A stretch of DNA of 64,000 bases from Burkholderia cepacia (GCF_001039005.1 NZ_LDWR01000046.1:124001-188000), one strand, 5' to 3'; positions 9,094-17,933 are shown, counted from the first letter of the stretch. The notes: a model not told the origin generated them from the sequence alone. Program-made: numbers and translations.

Positions 9094-9411
9094 GTTTACG
9101 GCACCGCCAATATCGTGACAGGGCCCCGGCGCACCGCGCGCCGCCCGGTCTGTCGGCCATGTTACCCGAATGCGTGCCCGACCATCGGGAAACCGCCTGC
9201 CGCCCCGTCGCGCCGGCGCACGGTGCGCGGGTGCCCGGTGGCGCGCCCCTTCGGCCCCCTTGGCGAGCCTCCTGGGCGGGCCGCCATAAACTAATCACGA
9301 AACGATATAAGCCGGATAGCCGACCACGCCATGCGGGTTTTGCGCTTCAGTTACAATGCCGCTTTTGGCGCAAACGCCACCCCATATATACCGCCAAGCA
9401 GGAGCGTTTTA
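9094..9411. other. Divergent intergenic region pncB/fdxA
   Basis: This 318-base non-coding stretch separates divergent pncB and fdxA. Its middle is very GC-rich and shows no convincing gene. Near fdxA there is a TTACAAT (9351-9357) that could serve as a -10 element, a small hairpin (TGGCG 9366-9370 with CGCCA 9375-9379), and an AGGAG ribosome binding site (9400-9404) 7 bases before the fdxA ATG. I see no strong -35 element. Confidence 0.5.
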
Positions 9412-9735
9412 ATGACTCACGTTGTGACCGAAGGCTGCATCAAGTGCAAATACACGGACTGCGTGGATGTGTGCCCGGTGGATTGCTTCCGTGAAGGTCC
9501 CAACTTTCTCGCCATCGATCCGGACGAGTGCATCGACTGCGCCGTGTGCGTCGCCGAATGCCCGACCAATGCGATCTATGCCGAAGAGGACGTTCCGGGC
9601 GACCAGCAGCAGTTCACCGAGCTGAACGCCGAGCTGGCAAAGGGCTGGCCGTCGATCACGAAGACCAAGCCGGCACCGGCCGATGCGGACGAGTGGAAGG
9701 ACGTGCAGGACAAGCTGCACCTGCTCGAGCGCTGA
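9412..9735 (+). CDS. fdxA: 7Fe-8S ferredoxin FdxA
   Basis: This 107-residue electron carrier has nine cysteines in the seven-iron pattern. C9, C12, C17, C21 and C25 lie in the first half, with CVDVCP at 17-22. C40, C43, C46 and C50 form CIDCAVCVAECP. The arrangement, with a longer spacing in the first cluster, matches Azotobacter ferredoxin I-type proteins that bind one [3Fe-4S] and one [4Fe-4S] cluster. The ATG at 9412 follows a good AGGAG. The gene is monocistronic, followed by the tRNA-Asn promoter. Confidence 0.95.
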   Translation: MTHVVTEGCIKCKYTDCVDVCPVDCFREGPNFLAIDPDECIDCAVCVAECPTNAIYAEEDVPGDQQQFTELNAELAKGWPSITKTKPAPADADEWKDVQDKLHLLER

Positions 9736-9782
9736 TCGTGCGGCGGCCGTAGAAATTTTTGATTAGCTGCGGCCCAAAAGTA

Positions 9783-9811
9783 TTGACAGGTTAGCCAACA
9801 CCCCATACAAT
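9783..9811 (+). promoter_or_regulatory. Sigma-70 promoter of tRNA-Asn
   Basis: TTGACA (9783-9788) and TACAAT (9806-9811) are separated by exactly 17 bases, an almost ideal sigma-70 promoter. Transcription would start near 9818, about 14 bases before the mature tRNA. Confidence 0.85.
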
Positions 9812-9831
9812 CTCGTTTCTCTGCTGTTTGT

Positions 9832-9907
9832 TCCCCGATAGCTCAGTCGGTAGAGCGCCGGACTGTTAATCCGTAGGTCCCTGGTTCGAGCCCAGGTCGG
9901 GGAGCCA
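9832..9907 (+). tRNA. tRNA-Asn(GTT), copy 1
   Basis: The 76-base gene folds as a full cloverleaf. The acceptor arms TCCCCGA (9832-9838) and TCGGGGA (9897-9903) pair, the anticodon is GTT at 9865-9867, the T-arm carries GGTTCGAGCCC, and the terminal CCA is encoded (9905-9907). A strong promoter lies upstream and an intrinsic terminator downstream. Confidence 0.97.
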
Positions 9908-9918
9908 AAAACGCAAAT

Positions 9919-9944
9919 GCCCGTTGAAATTGAACGGGCTTTTT
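9919..9944 (+). terminator. Intrinsic terminator after tRNA-Asn copy 1
   Basis: A 7-bp stem (GCCCGTT at 9919-9925 with AACGGGC at 9933-9939) is followed by TTTTT. It begins 12 bases after the tRNA CCA end. Confidence 0.8.
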
Positions 9945-9977
9945 GCTGGTGACGCAAACGCAGATGTACCGATTTAT

Positions 9978-10053
9978 TCCCCGATAGCTCAGTCGGTAGA
10001 GCGCCGGACTGTTAATCCGTAGGTCCCTGGTTCGAGCCCAGGTCGGGGAGCCA
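9978..10053 (+). tRNA. tRNA-Asn(GTT), copy 2
   Basis: This gene is identical over all 76 bases to copy 1, again with encoded CCA (10051-10053). I see no good promoter in the 33 bases between the first terminator and this gene, so it may rely on read-through from copy 1. Another terminator follows. Confidence 0.97.
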
Positions 10054-10060
10054 GACAGCG

Positions 10061-10093
10061 AAAGGCCCGTCATTCGACGGGCCTTTTGTTTTT
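10061..10093 (+). terminator. Intrinsic terminator after tRNA-Asn copy 2
   Basis: An 11-bp stem (AAAGGCCCGTC 10061-10071, GACGGGCCTTT 10076-10086) with loop ATTC is followed by a T-rich tail. Confidence 0.85.
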
Positions 10094-10172
10094 CCGGCCG
10101 CCCTTCCGCCTTTCGTGGCCCGGCCGCGCGCATGCTAGAGTCTTCGTCCCGCATCCGTATCCGGTTCCATCG

Positions 10173-10658
10173 ATGAAGCATCGCCTCCTTTCCTGCGCAC
10201 CCCTCGCCCTCCTGCTTTCCGCATTCGCCGCGGCACCGCTCGCGCACGCGGAGGAAGTCGGCAGCGTCAACACCCATTTCCGCGTAACGGGCTCCGACCG
10301 CGTGGTCGTCGAGGCGTATGACGATCCGGTCGTCCAGGGCGTGACCTGCTACGTGTCGCGCGCACGCACGGGCGGGATCAAGGGTACGCTCGGCGTCGCC
10401 GAGGATCCGAGCGAAGCGTCGATCGCATGCCGGCAGGTCGGCCCGATCAGCTTCAAGGAGCCGCTCAAGCAACAGACCGACGTGTTCAGCGAGCGCATGT
10501 CGTTCATCTTCAAGACGCTGCACGTCGTCCGTGTGGTCGACAAGAAGCGCAACACGATCGTCTACCTGACCTACAGCGACCGCATCGTCAGCGGCAGCCC
10601 GAAGAACGCCGTCACCGCGGTACCGATGCCGGCCGGCACGACGATTCCGGTCAAGTAA
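10173..10658 (+). CDS. creA: CreA-family secreted protein
   Basis: The 161-residue protein begins with a clear signal peptide (MKHRLL then a hydrophobic core, with cleavage likely after AHA at 24-26). The mature part, with VVEAYDDPVVQGVTCYVSRA and DPSEASIACRQVGP, matches CreA, a periplasmic protein of unknown biochemical role named for its linkage to creBCD in E. coli. No creBCD genes lie nearby, so only the family name is transferred. The two cysteines (CYVS and ACRQ) could form a disulphide. Confidence 0.85.
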   Translation: MKHRLLSCAPLALLLSAFAAAPLAHAEEVGSVNTHFRVTGSDRVVVEAYDDPVVQGVTCYVSRARTGGIKGTLGVAEDPSEASIACRQVGPISFKEPLKQQTDVFSERMSFIFKTLHVVRVVDKKRNTIVYLTYSDRIVSGSPKNAVTAVPMPAGTTIPVK

Positions 10659-10720
10659 GGCCCGCACCGGACGGGCGCGCGAGCGATACACTGTCGGTTC
10701 GACCGCTCCCGCGCCCGATC

Positions 10721-11620
10721 ATGTCCGCCACCCGCCTTCCCGACTCCGCACGCTACTGGCGCACGCCGCTGCTGCCGGATGCGGATCTCGTCACGGCCAC
10801 CTATCGCGACCACACGTTCGCGCCCCACTGGCACGACGCGTACACGATTCCCGTGATTCTCGAAGGCGCGGAACGCTTCACCTATCGCGGCAGCGGCTAT
10901 GTCGCCGAAACCGGCACCGTGCCCGTGATCAATCCCGGCGAAGTGCATACGGGTTCGCGCGCGGCCGACGAAGGCTGGTGCTACCGCGTCAGCTACATGC
11001 CGGTCGAATTCATCCGCGCACTCACGAGTGCGATCGCGGGCCGCCCGCAGGATGCGCCGTGGTTTGCCCCCGACGTGATTCGCGACGCCGATCTCGCAGC
11101 CCGGCTCACGCTTGCACACCGGATGATGGAAGCCGGCAGCGAGCGCGCCCTGTCTTCGCATGCGCACGGGCAGCCGACCGGCGATCCGGCGGCCGGCGCA
11201 CCGCGCCTCTACGATCCGCTCGCCGCCGAAATGGCGATGCTCGACGCGCTGTCGACGCTGATCGTGCGCCACGCCGACGCGCTGCCGCGACCGGCGCCGC
11301 TCGCCGCGGACGAACCGCGCGTCGACGCGATGCGCGAGCGGCTCGCCGCCGATCTCACGTGCACCGTGACGCTCGACGAAGTCGCGCAAGCGGCTGGCCT
11401 GTCGCCGTTCCATGCGGCGCGCCTGTTCACCCGCACGACCGGCATGCCACCGCATGCATGGCGCAACCAGTTGCGCTTGCAGCGCGCGCTGGCGCCGCTG
11501 CGCGCGGGCGTGCCCGTCGCCGATGTCGCGGCGGCCAGCGGCTTCGTCGACCAGAGCCACTTCACCCGGCATTTCAAACGGATGTTCGGCGTGCCGCCGG
11601 GGCGCTGGCAGGCAAGCTGA
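10721..11620 (+). CDS. AraC-family transcriptional regulator
   Basis: The 299-residue protein has an N-terminal cupin-like sensing domain (about 20-170, with PHWHDAYTIPVILEGAERF) and a C-terminal double helix-turn-helix (about 200-298) with AGLSPFHAARLFTRTTGMPPH and VAAASGFVDQSHFTRHFKR, the standard AraC DNA-binding motifs. It stands directly upstream of azlCD on the same strand, 116 bases apart, so it may control that exporter. This link is inferred from position only. Confidence 0.9.
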   Translation: MSATRLPDSARYWRTPLLPDADLVTATYRDHTFAPHWHDAYTIPVILEGAERFTYRGSGYVAETGTVPVINPGEVHTGSRAADEGWCYRVSYMPVEFIRALTSAIAGRPQDAPWFAPDVIRDADLAARLTLAHRMMEAGSERALSSHAHGQPTGDPAAGAPRLYDPLAAEMAMLDALSTLIVRHADALPRPAPLAADEPRVDAMRERLAADLTCTVTLDEVAQAAGLSPFHAARLFTRTTGMPPHAWRNQLRLQRALAPLRAGVPVADVAAASGFVDQSHFTRHFKRMFGVPPGRWQAS

Positions 11621-11736
11621 CACGCGGCGTCCCGCACCCCGCATCCGGCAGCCGCGATACAGGCCGCGCCTGCCCCGCCTCCGCGAGCGCAAGAACATAC
11701 AAGCCGGCACACCACCTGCCCGCTATCCTGCAGTTC

Positions 11737-12504
11737 ATGGAAAAGCGCTCTTCGAACCCGACACCCGTGTCGCCCCCTCGCCGCCCGCTGAACGAATGGC
11801 TCGACGGCGCGCGCGACACGATCCCGATGATGATCGGCGCGGCGCCGTTCGGCGTGATTTTCGGCACGCTCGTCGGCGGCGGCCCGCTCGCCGCATGGCA
11901 CGGCGCGCTGATGTCGCTCGCGGTGTTCGCGGGCTCCGCGCAGTTCATCGCGCTCGGCCTGATCGCGGGCAGCGCGAGCTTCGTCGTCGTACTCGCGACG
12001 ACGCTGATCGTGAACCTGCGCCACCTGCTGTACAGCGCAACGCTCGCGCCCTATGTCGCGCACCTGCCGCTGCGCTGGCGCGCGACGCTCGGCGCGCTGA
12101 TGACCGACGAGGTGTTCGCGGTCGCCTATGCACACTACCGGCACTTCGCGCCCGGCACGATCGGCCCCCACTACTTCTTCGGGTCCGGGCTCGCGATGTA
12201 CCTGAACTGGCAGGTCTGGACGCTCGCGGGCATCGGCTTCGGCGCCGCGTTCCCGGGCCTGCAGTCGCTCGGCCTCGACTTCGCGATGGCGGCAACCTTC
12301 ATCGCGATCGTGGTCCCGCAGCTCGGCACGCTGCGTTATTTCGCGGCGGCCGCGACGGCCGGCACGCTCGCGTACTTCTGGCAGGGCTGGTCGTACAAGC
12401 TCGGGCTGCTCGGCGCGGTCGCCGCCGGCGTCGCGATCGGCGTCGCGCTCACGCTGCTCCACGAACGCGCGCGCGCCGGCTCGCGCACGGAGGCCGCATC
12501 GTGA
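11737..12504 (+). CDS. azlC: AzlC-family branched-chain amino acid exporter, large subunit
   Basis: The 255-residue integral membrane protein has a polar N-terminal tail and about 7 hydrophobic segments. GAAPFGVIFGTLVGG and GSAQFIALGLI near residues 30-75 are hallmarks of AzlC, which with AzlD forms a two-component exporter of branched-chain and other amino acids in the inner membrane. The stop overlaps the GTG start of azlD by 4 bases. Substrate is inferred from the family. Confidence 0.9.
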   Translation: MEKRSSNPTPVSPPRRPLNEWLDGARDTIPMMIGAAPFGVIFGTLVGGGPLAAWHGALMSLAVFAGSAQFIALGLIAGSASFVVVLATTLIVNLRHLLYSATLAPYVAHLPLRWRATLGALMTDEVFAVAYAHYRHFAPGTIGPHYFFGSGLAMYLNWQVWTLAGIGFGAAFPGLQSLGLDFAMAATFIAIVVPQLGTLRYFAAAATAGTLAYFWQGWSYKLGLLGAVAAGVAIGVALTLLHERARAGSRTEAAS

Positions 12505-12839
12505 ACTACGCGCTGCTGATTCTCGGGATGGCCGTCATCACGTACGCGATCCGCTCGACGCTGTTCCTGTTCGGCGAGCGGCTGGCCTTCCCGCCGCTCG
12601 TGCGGACCGCACTCGGCTTCGTGCCCGTCACCGTGCTGACCGCGATCATCGTGCCGATGACCGTCTCGCCGCACGGCGGCACGGCCGAGCTGACCTGGCG
12701 CAATCCGCAGCTCGTCGGCGCGCTCGCCGCCGTGCTGGTGTCGGCGGCAACCCGACGCCCGCTCGTCACGATCGCAGCGGGGCTCGCGGTGTTCTTTTTC
12801 TGGCAAGGGATCGTGCTGCCGCACTGGCTGCCCGCCTGA
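12501..12839 (+). CDS. azlD: AzlD-family branched-chain amino acid exporter, small subunit
   Basis: This 112-residue protein has about four hydrophobic segments and the ITYAIRSTLFLFGERL N-terminal motif of AzlD. It starts at a GTG overlapping the azlC stop (GTGA), consistent with equal expression of the two subunits. It would complete the exporter begun by azlC. Confidence 0.88.
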   Translation: MNYALLILGMAVITYAIRSTLFLFGERLAFPPLVRTALGFVPVTVLTAIIVPMTVSPHGGTAELTWRNPQLVGALAAVLVSAATRRPLVTIAAGLAVFFFWQGIVLPHWLPA

Positions 12840-13000
12840 GCGAACGCTCGGCCACGCGCGCTCAAGTTTTCGTCCGGCGCGCCGATAAAGGGAATGAAGA
12901 CCCGCCACCGGCCTCGGCGCGCACCGGTCAGTCGACGCTGCGCCCGCCCCGGTGCGCCGTGCCGGCCGTCGGCTTGCGCGGGCCGCCATCGAGAAGATTC

Positions 13001-13783
13001 ATGGGCCAGATCACCCTTTCCCTCAAGGACGACACGCTCGAGTCCCTGCGCAAGGACTACGACGCGTTCGTTCGCGTGTCGCTGAAACTCGACCCGCAGT
13101 TCGCGACGCCGTCGTTCGAGGATTTCCTGCGCGCCAAACTGCTCGACAACATGGTGCCGCTGACCGAGCACGCAGTGCAGCGGATGCTGCAGGGCGGCCA
13201 GTACGCGTGGGCGAAGCGCACGCTCGACAAGGAATTTCCGGACGTCGTCGCGATCCTGATGCGGCAGGCCGGCGAATTCGGCTTCGGCTTCGCGTCGCGC
13301 TCCGAATGGACCCCCGACGAACTCGCGAAGGCTTGCCGCGACTGGGCGAAAGCGATCGTCGCCGAAGCGCAGGGCGACCCGTCGCTGATCGACCCGCTCG
13401 CCGCGCAGATCAAGGGCGCGGCGCAGGACATCCAGACGCTCGAGGAACTGATGCAGACGCCCGCGTGGCGGCTTGCGGAATCGCTGCGGCAACGGATCTA
13501 CGAGGCGAAGCTCGCGTGCGAGATGAGCGTCGGCAGCACGGCGCGCGACAAGCTCGGCGAGTTGCGCGGGCTGTTGCGGCTCGGGCTCGCGCATGGCTCG
13601 TTCCAGAAGCAGGAAGCGCAGCAGATCATGGAATACCTGCGGCTGCTGAAGCCGGAGATCTTCGTCGAGGAGCCGTACGACGTGTTCGCGCGGCTCGCCG
13701 TGTGGCTGCGCAGCGTATTCACGCCGGCTGCCGCGCGGCCTGCGCAGGGACAGGGGCAAAGCCAGGGACAGCGCCGGCCGTAA
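13001..13783 (+). CDS. Conserved hypothetical protein
   Basis: The 260-residue protein is soluble, mostly helical, and has neither a signal peptide nor membrane segments. The N-terminus (MGQITLSLKDDTLESLRKDY) looks like a compact strand-helix start. The middle has several aromatic and acidic helices, and the last 20 residues are a glutamine- and glycine-rich tail with repeated GQGQSQGQ. I do not recognise a family. Codon use matches its neighbours. A 160-base gap separates it from azlD, so it probably has its own promoter. Confidence 0.75.
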   Translation: MGQITLSLKDDTLESLRKDYDAFVRVSLKLDPQFATPSFEDFLRAKLLDNMVPLTEHAVQRMLQGGQYAWAKRTLDKEFPDVVAILMRQAGEFGFGFASRSEWTPDELAKACRDWAKAIVAEAQGDPSLIDPLAAQIKGAAQDIQTLEELMQTPAWRLAESLRQRIYEAKLACEMSVGSTARDKLGELRGLLRLGLAHGSFQKQEAQQIMEYLRLLKPEIFVEEPYDVFARLAVWLRSVFTPAAARPAQGQGQSQGQRRP

Positions 13784-13804
13784 CGGCACGCATGAACCCA
13801 TGAA

Positions 13805-13839
13805 AACGGCCCGGTTCGAGCGAAACGAACCGGGCCGTT
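13805..13839. terminator. Terminator-like perfect hairpin between convergent genes
   Basis: A 14-bp perfect stem (13805-13818 with 13826-13839) and 7-base loop lies between the convergent genes ending at 13783 (+) and 13900 (-). The T tract is better on the minus strand (TTTTCA). Confidence 0.7.
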
Positions 13840-13899
13840 GGATAACCACCGTCGCATCGCGCCGCCCGGGGCGAGCGTTGCGACGGCACTGGGCATCGC

Positions 13900-14301
13900 T
13901 TACTGCGTGGCGCCCTGGGCCGATGCACCGCCCTCCGCGCCGACCGATGCGCCGCCTTCGGTCGCTTCGCCGGCCTTCGCCTTGGCCGAGCCGACATGGC
14001 TCTTGGCCGACTTCGCGGCATGCTTCGTGTGCTTCTTGGCCGAGTGGACGGCCGACGACGCCGTATCCTTCGCGCCATCGGCTGCCGCGCCGACTGCATC
14101 GGTTGCACCGCCCACCGCATTGCCCGACGCGTTCGCGCCGGCACTGCCCTGCACGCCCGCGCCGACACTCGCGGCCGGCGTCTGCGCCTGCATGCCGGCA
14201 CCGGCTGCACCCTGCGCCGCCGTGCCCGTCTGGGCAAACGCGGCCGAAGTCGCGAACGCCGTCAGCGCGGCACCGATCAGCATCGTACGAATCTTGGACA
14301 T
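13900..14301 (-). CDS. Secreted Ala/Gly-rich low-complexity protein
   Basis: This 133-residue protein has a signal peptide (MSKIRTMLIGAALTAF, cleavage likely after AFA near 23) and a mature chain made almost only of Ala, Gly, Ser, Thr, Lys and Gln. Residues about 75-110 carry a lysine-alanine segment (SAKKHTKHAAKSAKSHVGSA) recalling histone H1-like or LEA-type tails, and the end is Gly/Glu rich. A good ribosome binding site (GAGGAGAA) precedes the ATG at 14301. No enzymatic function can be read. Export and an unfolded structure are the supported predictions. Confidence 0.75.
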   Translation of the reverse strand: MSKIRTMLIGAALTAFATSAAFAQTGTAAQGAAGAGMQAQTPAASVGAGVQGSAGANASGNAVGGATDAVGAAADGAKDTASSAVHSAKKHTKHAAKSAKSHVGSAKAKAGEATEGGASVGAEGGASAQGATQ

Positions 14302-14571
14302 GGCAATTCTCCTCAAGAAATTGTGAGCGTCGACCGCAGCGATGCGGCCTGTCGCGTCCCCCGCCGCAACACGCGGCAGGTACGACAAAAGACCCGCGGC
14401 GCGCACGGCCGGTTCTCGAATCTCTCAGACTGTTACCCACCGTTTCATTTGCTGACGAATCGCTCACAGTCCTTAACAACTGCATGCCGCGGCCGCCCAC
14501 GCTCGCGCGCCGGCCTGCGGTGCCGTATGATGCGGGGCGATTCCTCCCGCGCAACGCGCACCTTCCTCGTC

Positions 14572-14790
14572 ATGCCCAATCTGGATTTCACGCTGACCGG
14601 CGACTACGTCGAGCTGCACAACCTTCTCAAGATCACCGGCCTCGCGGACAGCGGCGGCACCGCGAAGTTGATCGTCGCGTCCGGCGCGGTGAAAGTCGAC
14701 GGTGCGGTCGAGCTGCGCAAGACCTGCAAGATCCGCGCGGGTCAGGTCGTATTGCTGGGCGACACGCGCATCGCGGTACGCGAAGCGTAG
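14572..14790 (+). CDS. S4-domain RNA-binding protein (YbcJ-like)
   Basis: The 72-residue protein is essentially a single S4 domain. ELHNLLKITGLADSGGTAK is followed by VKVDGAVELRKTCKIRAGQ, the two halves of the small RNA-binding fold found in ribosomal S4, pseudouridine synthases and the YbcJ family. It likely binds structured RNA, and the target is unknown. The ATG at 14572 is chosen because the domain starts 15 residues downstream; earlier in-frame starts add only unrelated sequence. Confidence 0.85.
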   Translation: MPNLDFTLTGDYVELHNLLKITGLADSGGTAKLIVASGAVKVDGAVELRKTCKIRAGQVVLLGDTRIAVREA

Positions 14791-14961
14791 GGCCTGCCCG
14801 TCCGAATGACGGACCAGCGGGAACCGGCCCTGGGGTTCCCCCTGTCCGCGACATGGCCATCGGCGCGCGCGTTCGACACGGTACGAATAAAGCCGTAAGC
14901 TAACCGTCTCTCAAAATAAATACATATAGCGCGGGCCCGCACCCGCGCGAGCGCCCATTCC

Positions 14962-16350
14962 ATGTCGCATTCCGCTTTTACGCGGACGGCCGCCGCGCCG
15001 CCGTCCCTGTCCAGTCACGCCGCCGATACCGCGCGCCTCGCCGCACCCCTCGCGATCGCGCAACTCTCGCAGATGGCGATGAGCGTCACCGACACGGTGC
15101 TGCTCGGTTCGCTCGGCCCCGATTCGCTCGCGGCGGGCGGGCTCGGCGCGAACTTCTTCTTCGTCATCGTCACCATCCTGCAGGGCGTGCTGTCGTCGGT
15201 CAGCGTGAGCGTCGCGCACGCGCGCGGCGCGCAGGCCGAGCACCGCGTGCCGCACATCTACTGGACGGGCTTCGCGCTGTCCGTGCTGCTCGCGATTCCC
15301 GCGATCGTCGCGCTGTCGCTGTCCGAACCGATCCTGCTGATGTTCCACGAGCCGCCGCTGCTCGCGCATCACGTCGGCGAATACACGGGCATCCTGCGCT
15401 ACGCGGCACTCGGCAGCCTGATCGGCGTCGGGCTGATGCGCGCGTTCCTGCCGGCGATCGGCGCCGCCAAGCGGCTGCTGTGGGTGTCGATCGGCGGCGT
15501 CGGCGTCAATGCCGTGCTGAACTACGGGCTGATCCACGGCGCGTTCGGGCTGCCGCGCCTCGGCTTCCTCGGTTCCGCGGTCGCGACGACGATCACGATC
15601 TGGCTCACCGCGCTCGCACTGATCTGGCTGCTGCACGGCCGGCAACGCTTCCGTCATTTCGTCACCGCCGCGCGCCCGAAACTGCCCATGATGGGCGAAC
15701 TGATCGGCATCGGCTGGCCGGTGGCGATCACGTACGGGGTCGAGTCGACGCTGTTCCTCGCAACCGGCCTGACCATCGGCGTGCTCGGTGCGACGTCGCT
15801 GGCCGCGCACCAGATCGCGCTGAACGTCGCGTCGGTGGCGTTCATGGTACCGCTCGCGATCGGCCAGGCCGCCAACGTGCGGGTCAGCTACTGGGTCGGC
15901 GCCGGGGCGCCCGTCGCCGCGCGGCATGCGGGCTTCGTCGCACTCGGCCTCGGTGTCGCGTTCATGACGCTGTCGGGCATCGTGCTGATCGTCGCGCCGC
16001 ATGCGATCGTCGGCCTGTACCTGAACCTCGACGATCCGTCGAACGCGGCCACCGTGTCGCTCGCCGCGTCGCTGCTCGGCATCGCCGCGGTGTTCCAGAT
16101 CGTCGACGGCGCGCAGACCGTCGCGTCGGGCGCGTTGCGCGGCCTGAAGGACACGCGCATCCCGATGCTCGCGGCGACCCTCGGCTACTGGGGCATCGGT
16201 TTTCCGACCGGCTACTGGTTCGCGTTCCACGTGGGCCTCGGTGCCCGGGGCCTCTGGTGGGGGCTCGCGGCCGGCCTTGCCAGCGTGGCCGTGCTGATGG
16301 CGTGGCGCTTTCATCTGAAGAGCGCGTCACTTGCGACGTCGCCGCGCTGA
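14962..16350 (+). CDS. MATE-family multidrug/sodium efflux protein (NorM-like)
   Basis: The 462-residue protein has about 12 hydrophobic segments in two similar halves, the layout of MATE exporters, which expel cationic drugs in exchange for Na+ or H+. The first half has APLAIAQLSQMAMSVTDTVL and SLGPDSLAAGGLG. The second has IGWPVAITYGVESTLF and the matching LGATSLAAHQIALN. Homology is to the NorM branch, and the substrate is unknown. It is followed by fumC after 142 bases. Confidence 0.9.
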   Translation: MSHSAFTRTAAAPPSLSSHAADTARLAAPLAIAQLSQMAMSVTDTVLLGSLGPDSLAAGGLGANFFFVIVTILQGVLSSVSVSVAHARGAQAEHRVPHIYWTGFALSVLLAIPAIVALSLSEPILLMFHEPPLLAHHVGEYTGILRYAALGSLIGVGLMRAFLPAIGAAKRLLWVSIGGVGVNAVLNYGLIHGAFGLPRLGFLGSAVATTITIWLTALALIWLLHGRQRFRHFVTAARPKLPMMGELIGIGWPVAITYGVESTLFLATGLTIGVLGATSLAAHQIALNVASVAFMVPLAIGQAANVRVSYWVGAGAPVAARHAGFVALGLGVAFMTLSGIVLIVAPHAIVGLYLNLDDPSNAATVSLAASLLGIAAVFQIVDGAQTVASGALRGLKDTRIPMLAATLGYWGIGFPTGYWFAFHVGLGARGLWWGLAAGLASVAVLMAWRFHLKSASLATSPR

Positions 16351-16492
16351 GCGCGACACGACGCGAAATCGCGGCCGGCGCTATGCTTGTCGGCTGAACA
16401 CCTCGAGACGCCGCGCGAGCGGCGCAACTGCCTCACGATACGTCTGACGCCGCGCGACGCGCGGCCTTTCCCCTTTCCAGGAGGAGTGCATC

Positions 16493-17887
16493 ATGAACGA
16501 AGCAGTTCGGATGGAACGCGACACATTCGGCGAGATCGCCGTGCCGGCCGACCGGCTCTGGGGCGCGCAGACCGAGCGCTCGCTGCAGAATTTCCGGATC
16601 TCGACGGAGAAGCAGTCGCCCGAGCTGATCCACGCGCTGGCGATCGTCAAGCGCGCCGCGGCGGCCGTGAACCAGTCGCTCGGCGTGCTGGCCGACGACA
16701 AGGCGCGCGCGATCATCGACGCGGCCGACGAGATCATCGCCGGCAAGCATCCGCGCGAATTCCCGCTCGCGGTCTGGCAGACGGGCTCCGGCACGCAGAC
16801 CAACATGAACCTCAACGAGGTGATCGCGAACCGCGCCAGCGAACTGATGGGCGGCGAGCGCGGCGAAGCGCGCAAGGTTCATCCGAACGACGACGTGAAC
16901 CGCGGCCAGTCGTCGAACGACGTGTTCCCGACCGCGATGCACGTCGCGGCCGCGTACGCGATCGTCAACCACCTGCTGCCGGCACTGCGCACGCTGCGCA
17001 CGACGCTCGACGCGAAGTCGAAGGCGTTCGCCGACATCGTGAAGATCGGCCGCACGCACCTGCAGGACGCCACGCCGCTCACGCTCGGCCAGGAATTTTC
17101 CGGCTACGTCGCGCAGCTCGACCAGAGCATTCGCCACGTCGAATCGGCACTGCCGCACCTGTACGAACTCGCGCTCGGCGGCACCGCGGTCGGCACGGGG
17201 CTGAACGCGCATCCGGAGTTCGCGGTGCGCGTCGCCGACGAAATCGGCCGGCTGGCGAAGCTGCCGTTCGTGACGGCGCCGAGCAAGTTCGAGGTCATGG
17301 CGGCCGCCGACGCGCTGGTGTTCGCGCACGGCGCATTGAAGACGGTCGCGGCCGGCCTGATGAAAATCGCGAACGACATCCGCTGGCTCGCGAGCGGGCC
17401 GCGCTGCGGTCTCGGCGAGTTGTCGATTCCGGAGAACGAGCCGGGCAGCTCGATCATGCCGGGCAAGGTGAACCCGACGCAGTCGGAAGCCGTGACGATG
17501 CTGTGCTGCCAGGTGTTCGGCAACGACGTCGCGGTCAACGTCGGCGGCGCGAGCGGCAATTTCGAATTGAACGTGTTCCGGCCGATGATCGCGCACAACG
17601 TGCTGCAGTCCGTGCGACTGCTCGCCGACGGCGCGCGGAGCTTCAACGACCACTGCGCGGTGGGCATCGAGCCGAACCGCACGCGCATCGACCTGCTGCT
17701 GAACGAATCGCTGATGCTCGTGACGGCGCTCAACCCGCACATCGGCTACGACAAGTCCGCGCAGATCGCGAAGAAGGCGCACAAGGAAGGCACGACGCTG
17801 AAGGCGGCCGCGCTCGCGCTCGGCTACCTGACCGAGGCGGAATTCGATGCGTGGGTGCGTCCTGAGCAGATGATCGGCTCGCGGTAA
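16493..17887 (+). CDS. fumC: Fumarate hydratase class II FumC
   Basis: FumC interconverts fumarate and L-malate in the TCA cycle; it is the iron-free, oxidant-resistant class. The 464 residues match the family length. The fumarase signature GSSIMPGKVNPTQ is at about residues 320-332, SGTQTNMNLNEV near 100 and HPNDDVNRGQSSND near 128 form the substrate pocket, and GRTHLQDATPLTLGQEF near 185 carries the catalytic region. A strong GGAGGAG ribosome binding site precedes the ATG. Confidence 0.97.
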   Translation: MNEAVRMERDTFGEIAVPADRLWGAQTERSLQNFRISTEKQSPELIHALAIVKRAAAAVNQSLGVLADDKARAIIDAADEIIAGKHPREFPLAVWQTGSGTQTNMNLNEVIANRASELMGGERGEARKVHPNDDVNRGQSSNDVFPTAMHVAAAYAIVNHLLPALRTLRTTLDAKSKAFADIVKIGRTHLQDATPLTLGQEFSGYVAQLDQSIRHVESALPHLYELALGGTAVGTGLNAHPEFAVRVADEIGRLAKLPFVTAPSKFEVMAAADALVFAHGALKTVAAGLMKIANDIRWLASGPRCGLGELSIPENEPGSSIMPGKVNPTQSEAVTMLCCQVFGNDVAVNVGGASGNFELNVFRPMIAHNVLQSVRLLADGARSFNDHCAVGIEPNRTRIDLLLNESLMLVTALNPHIGYDKSAQIAKKAHKEGTTLKAAALALGYLTEAEFDAWVRPEQMIGSR

Positions 17888-17933
17888 CAGCAGGACGACG
17901 GGCGCGGCGCGAGCTGCGCGGCGCCCGTTGCAG

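Noticed and set aside
9832..10093. A possible integrated element at the tRNA-Asn genes
   Set aside because: No integrase, attachment-site repeat or foreign composition is nearby; the sequence between the copies is only a terminator and spacer.
17900..17926. A terminator between fumC and the thioesterase gene
   Set aside because: GGGCGC and GCGCCC can pair, but the loop is long and there is no T tract on either strand.
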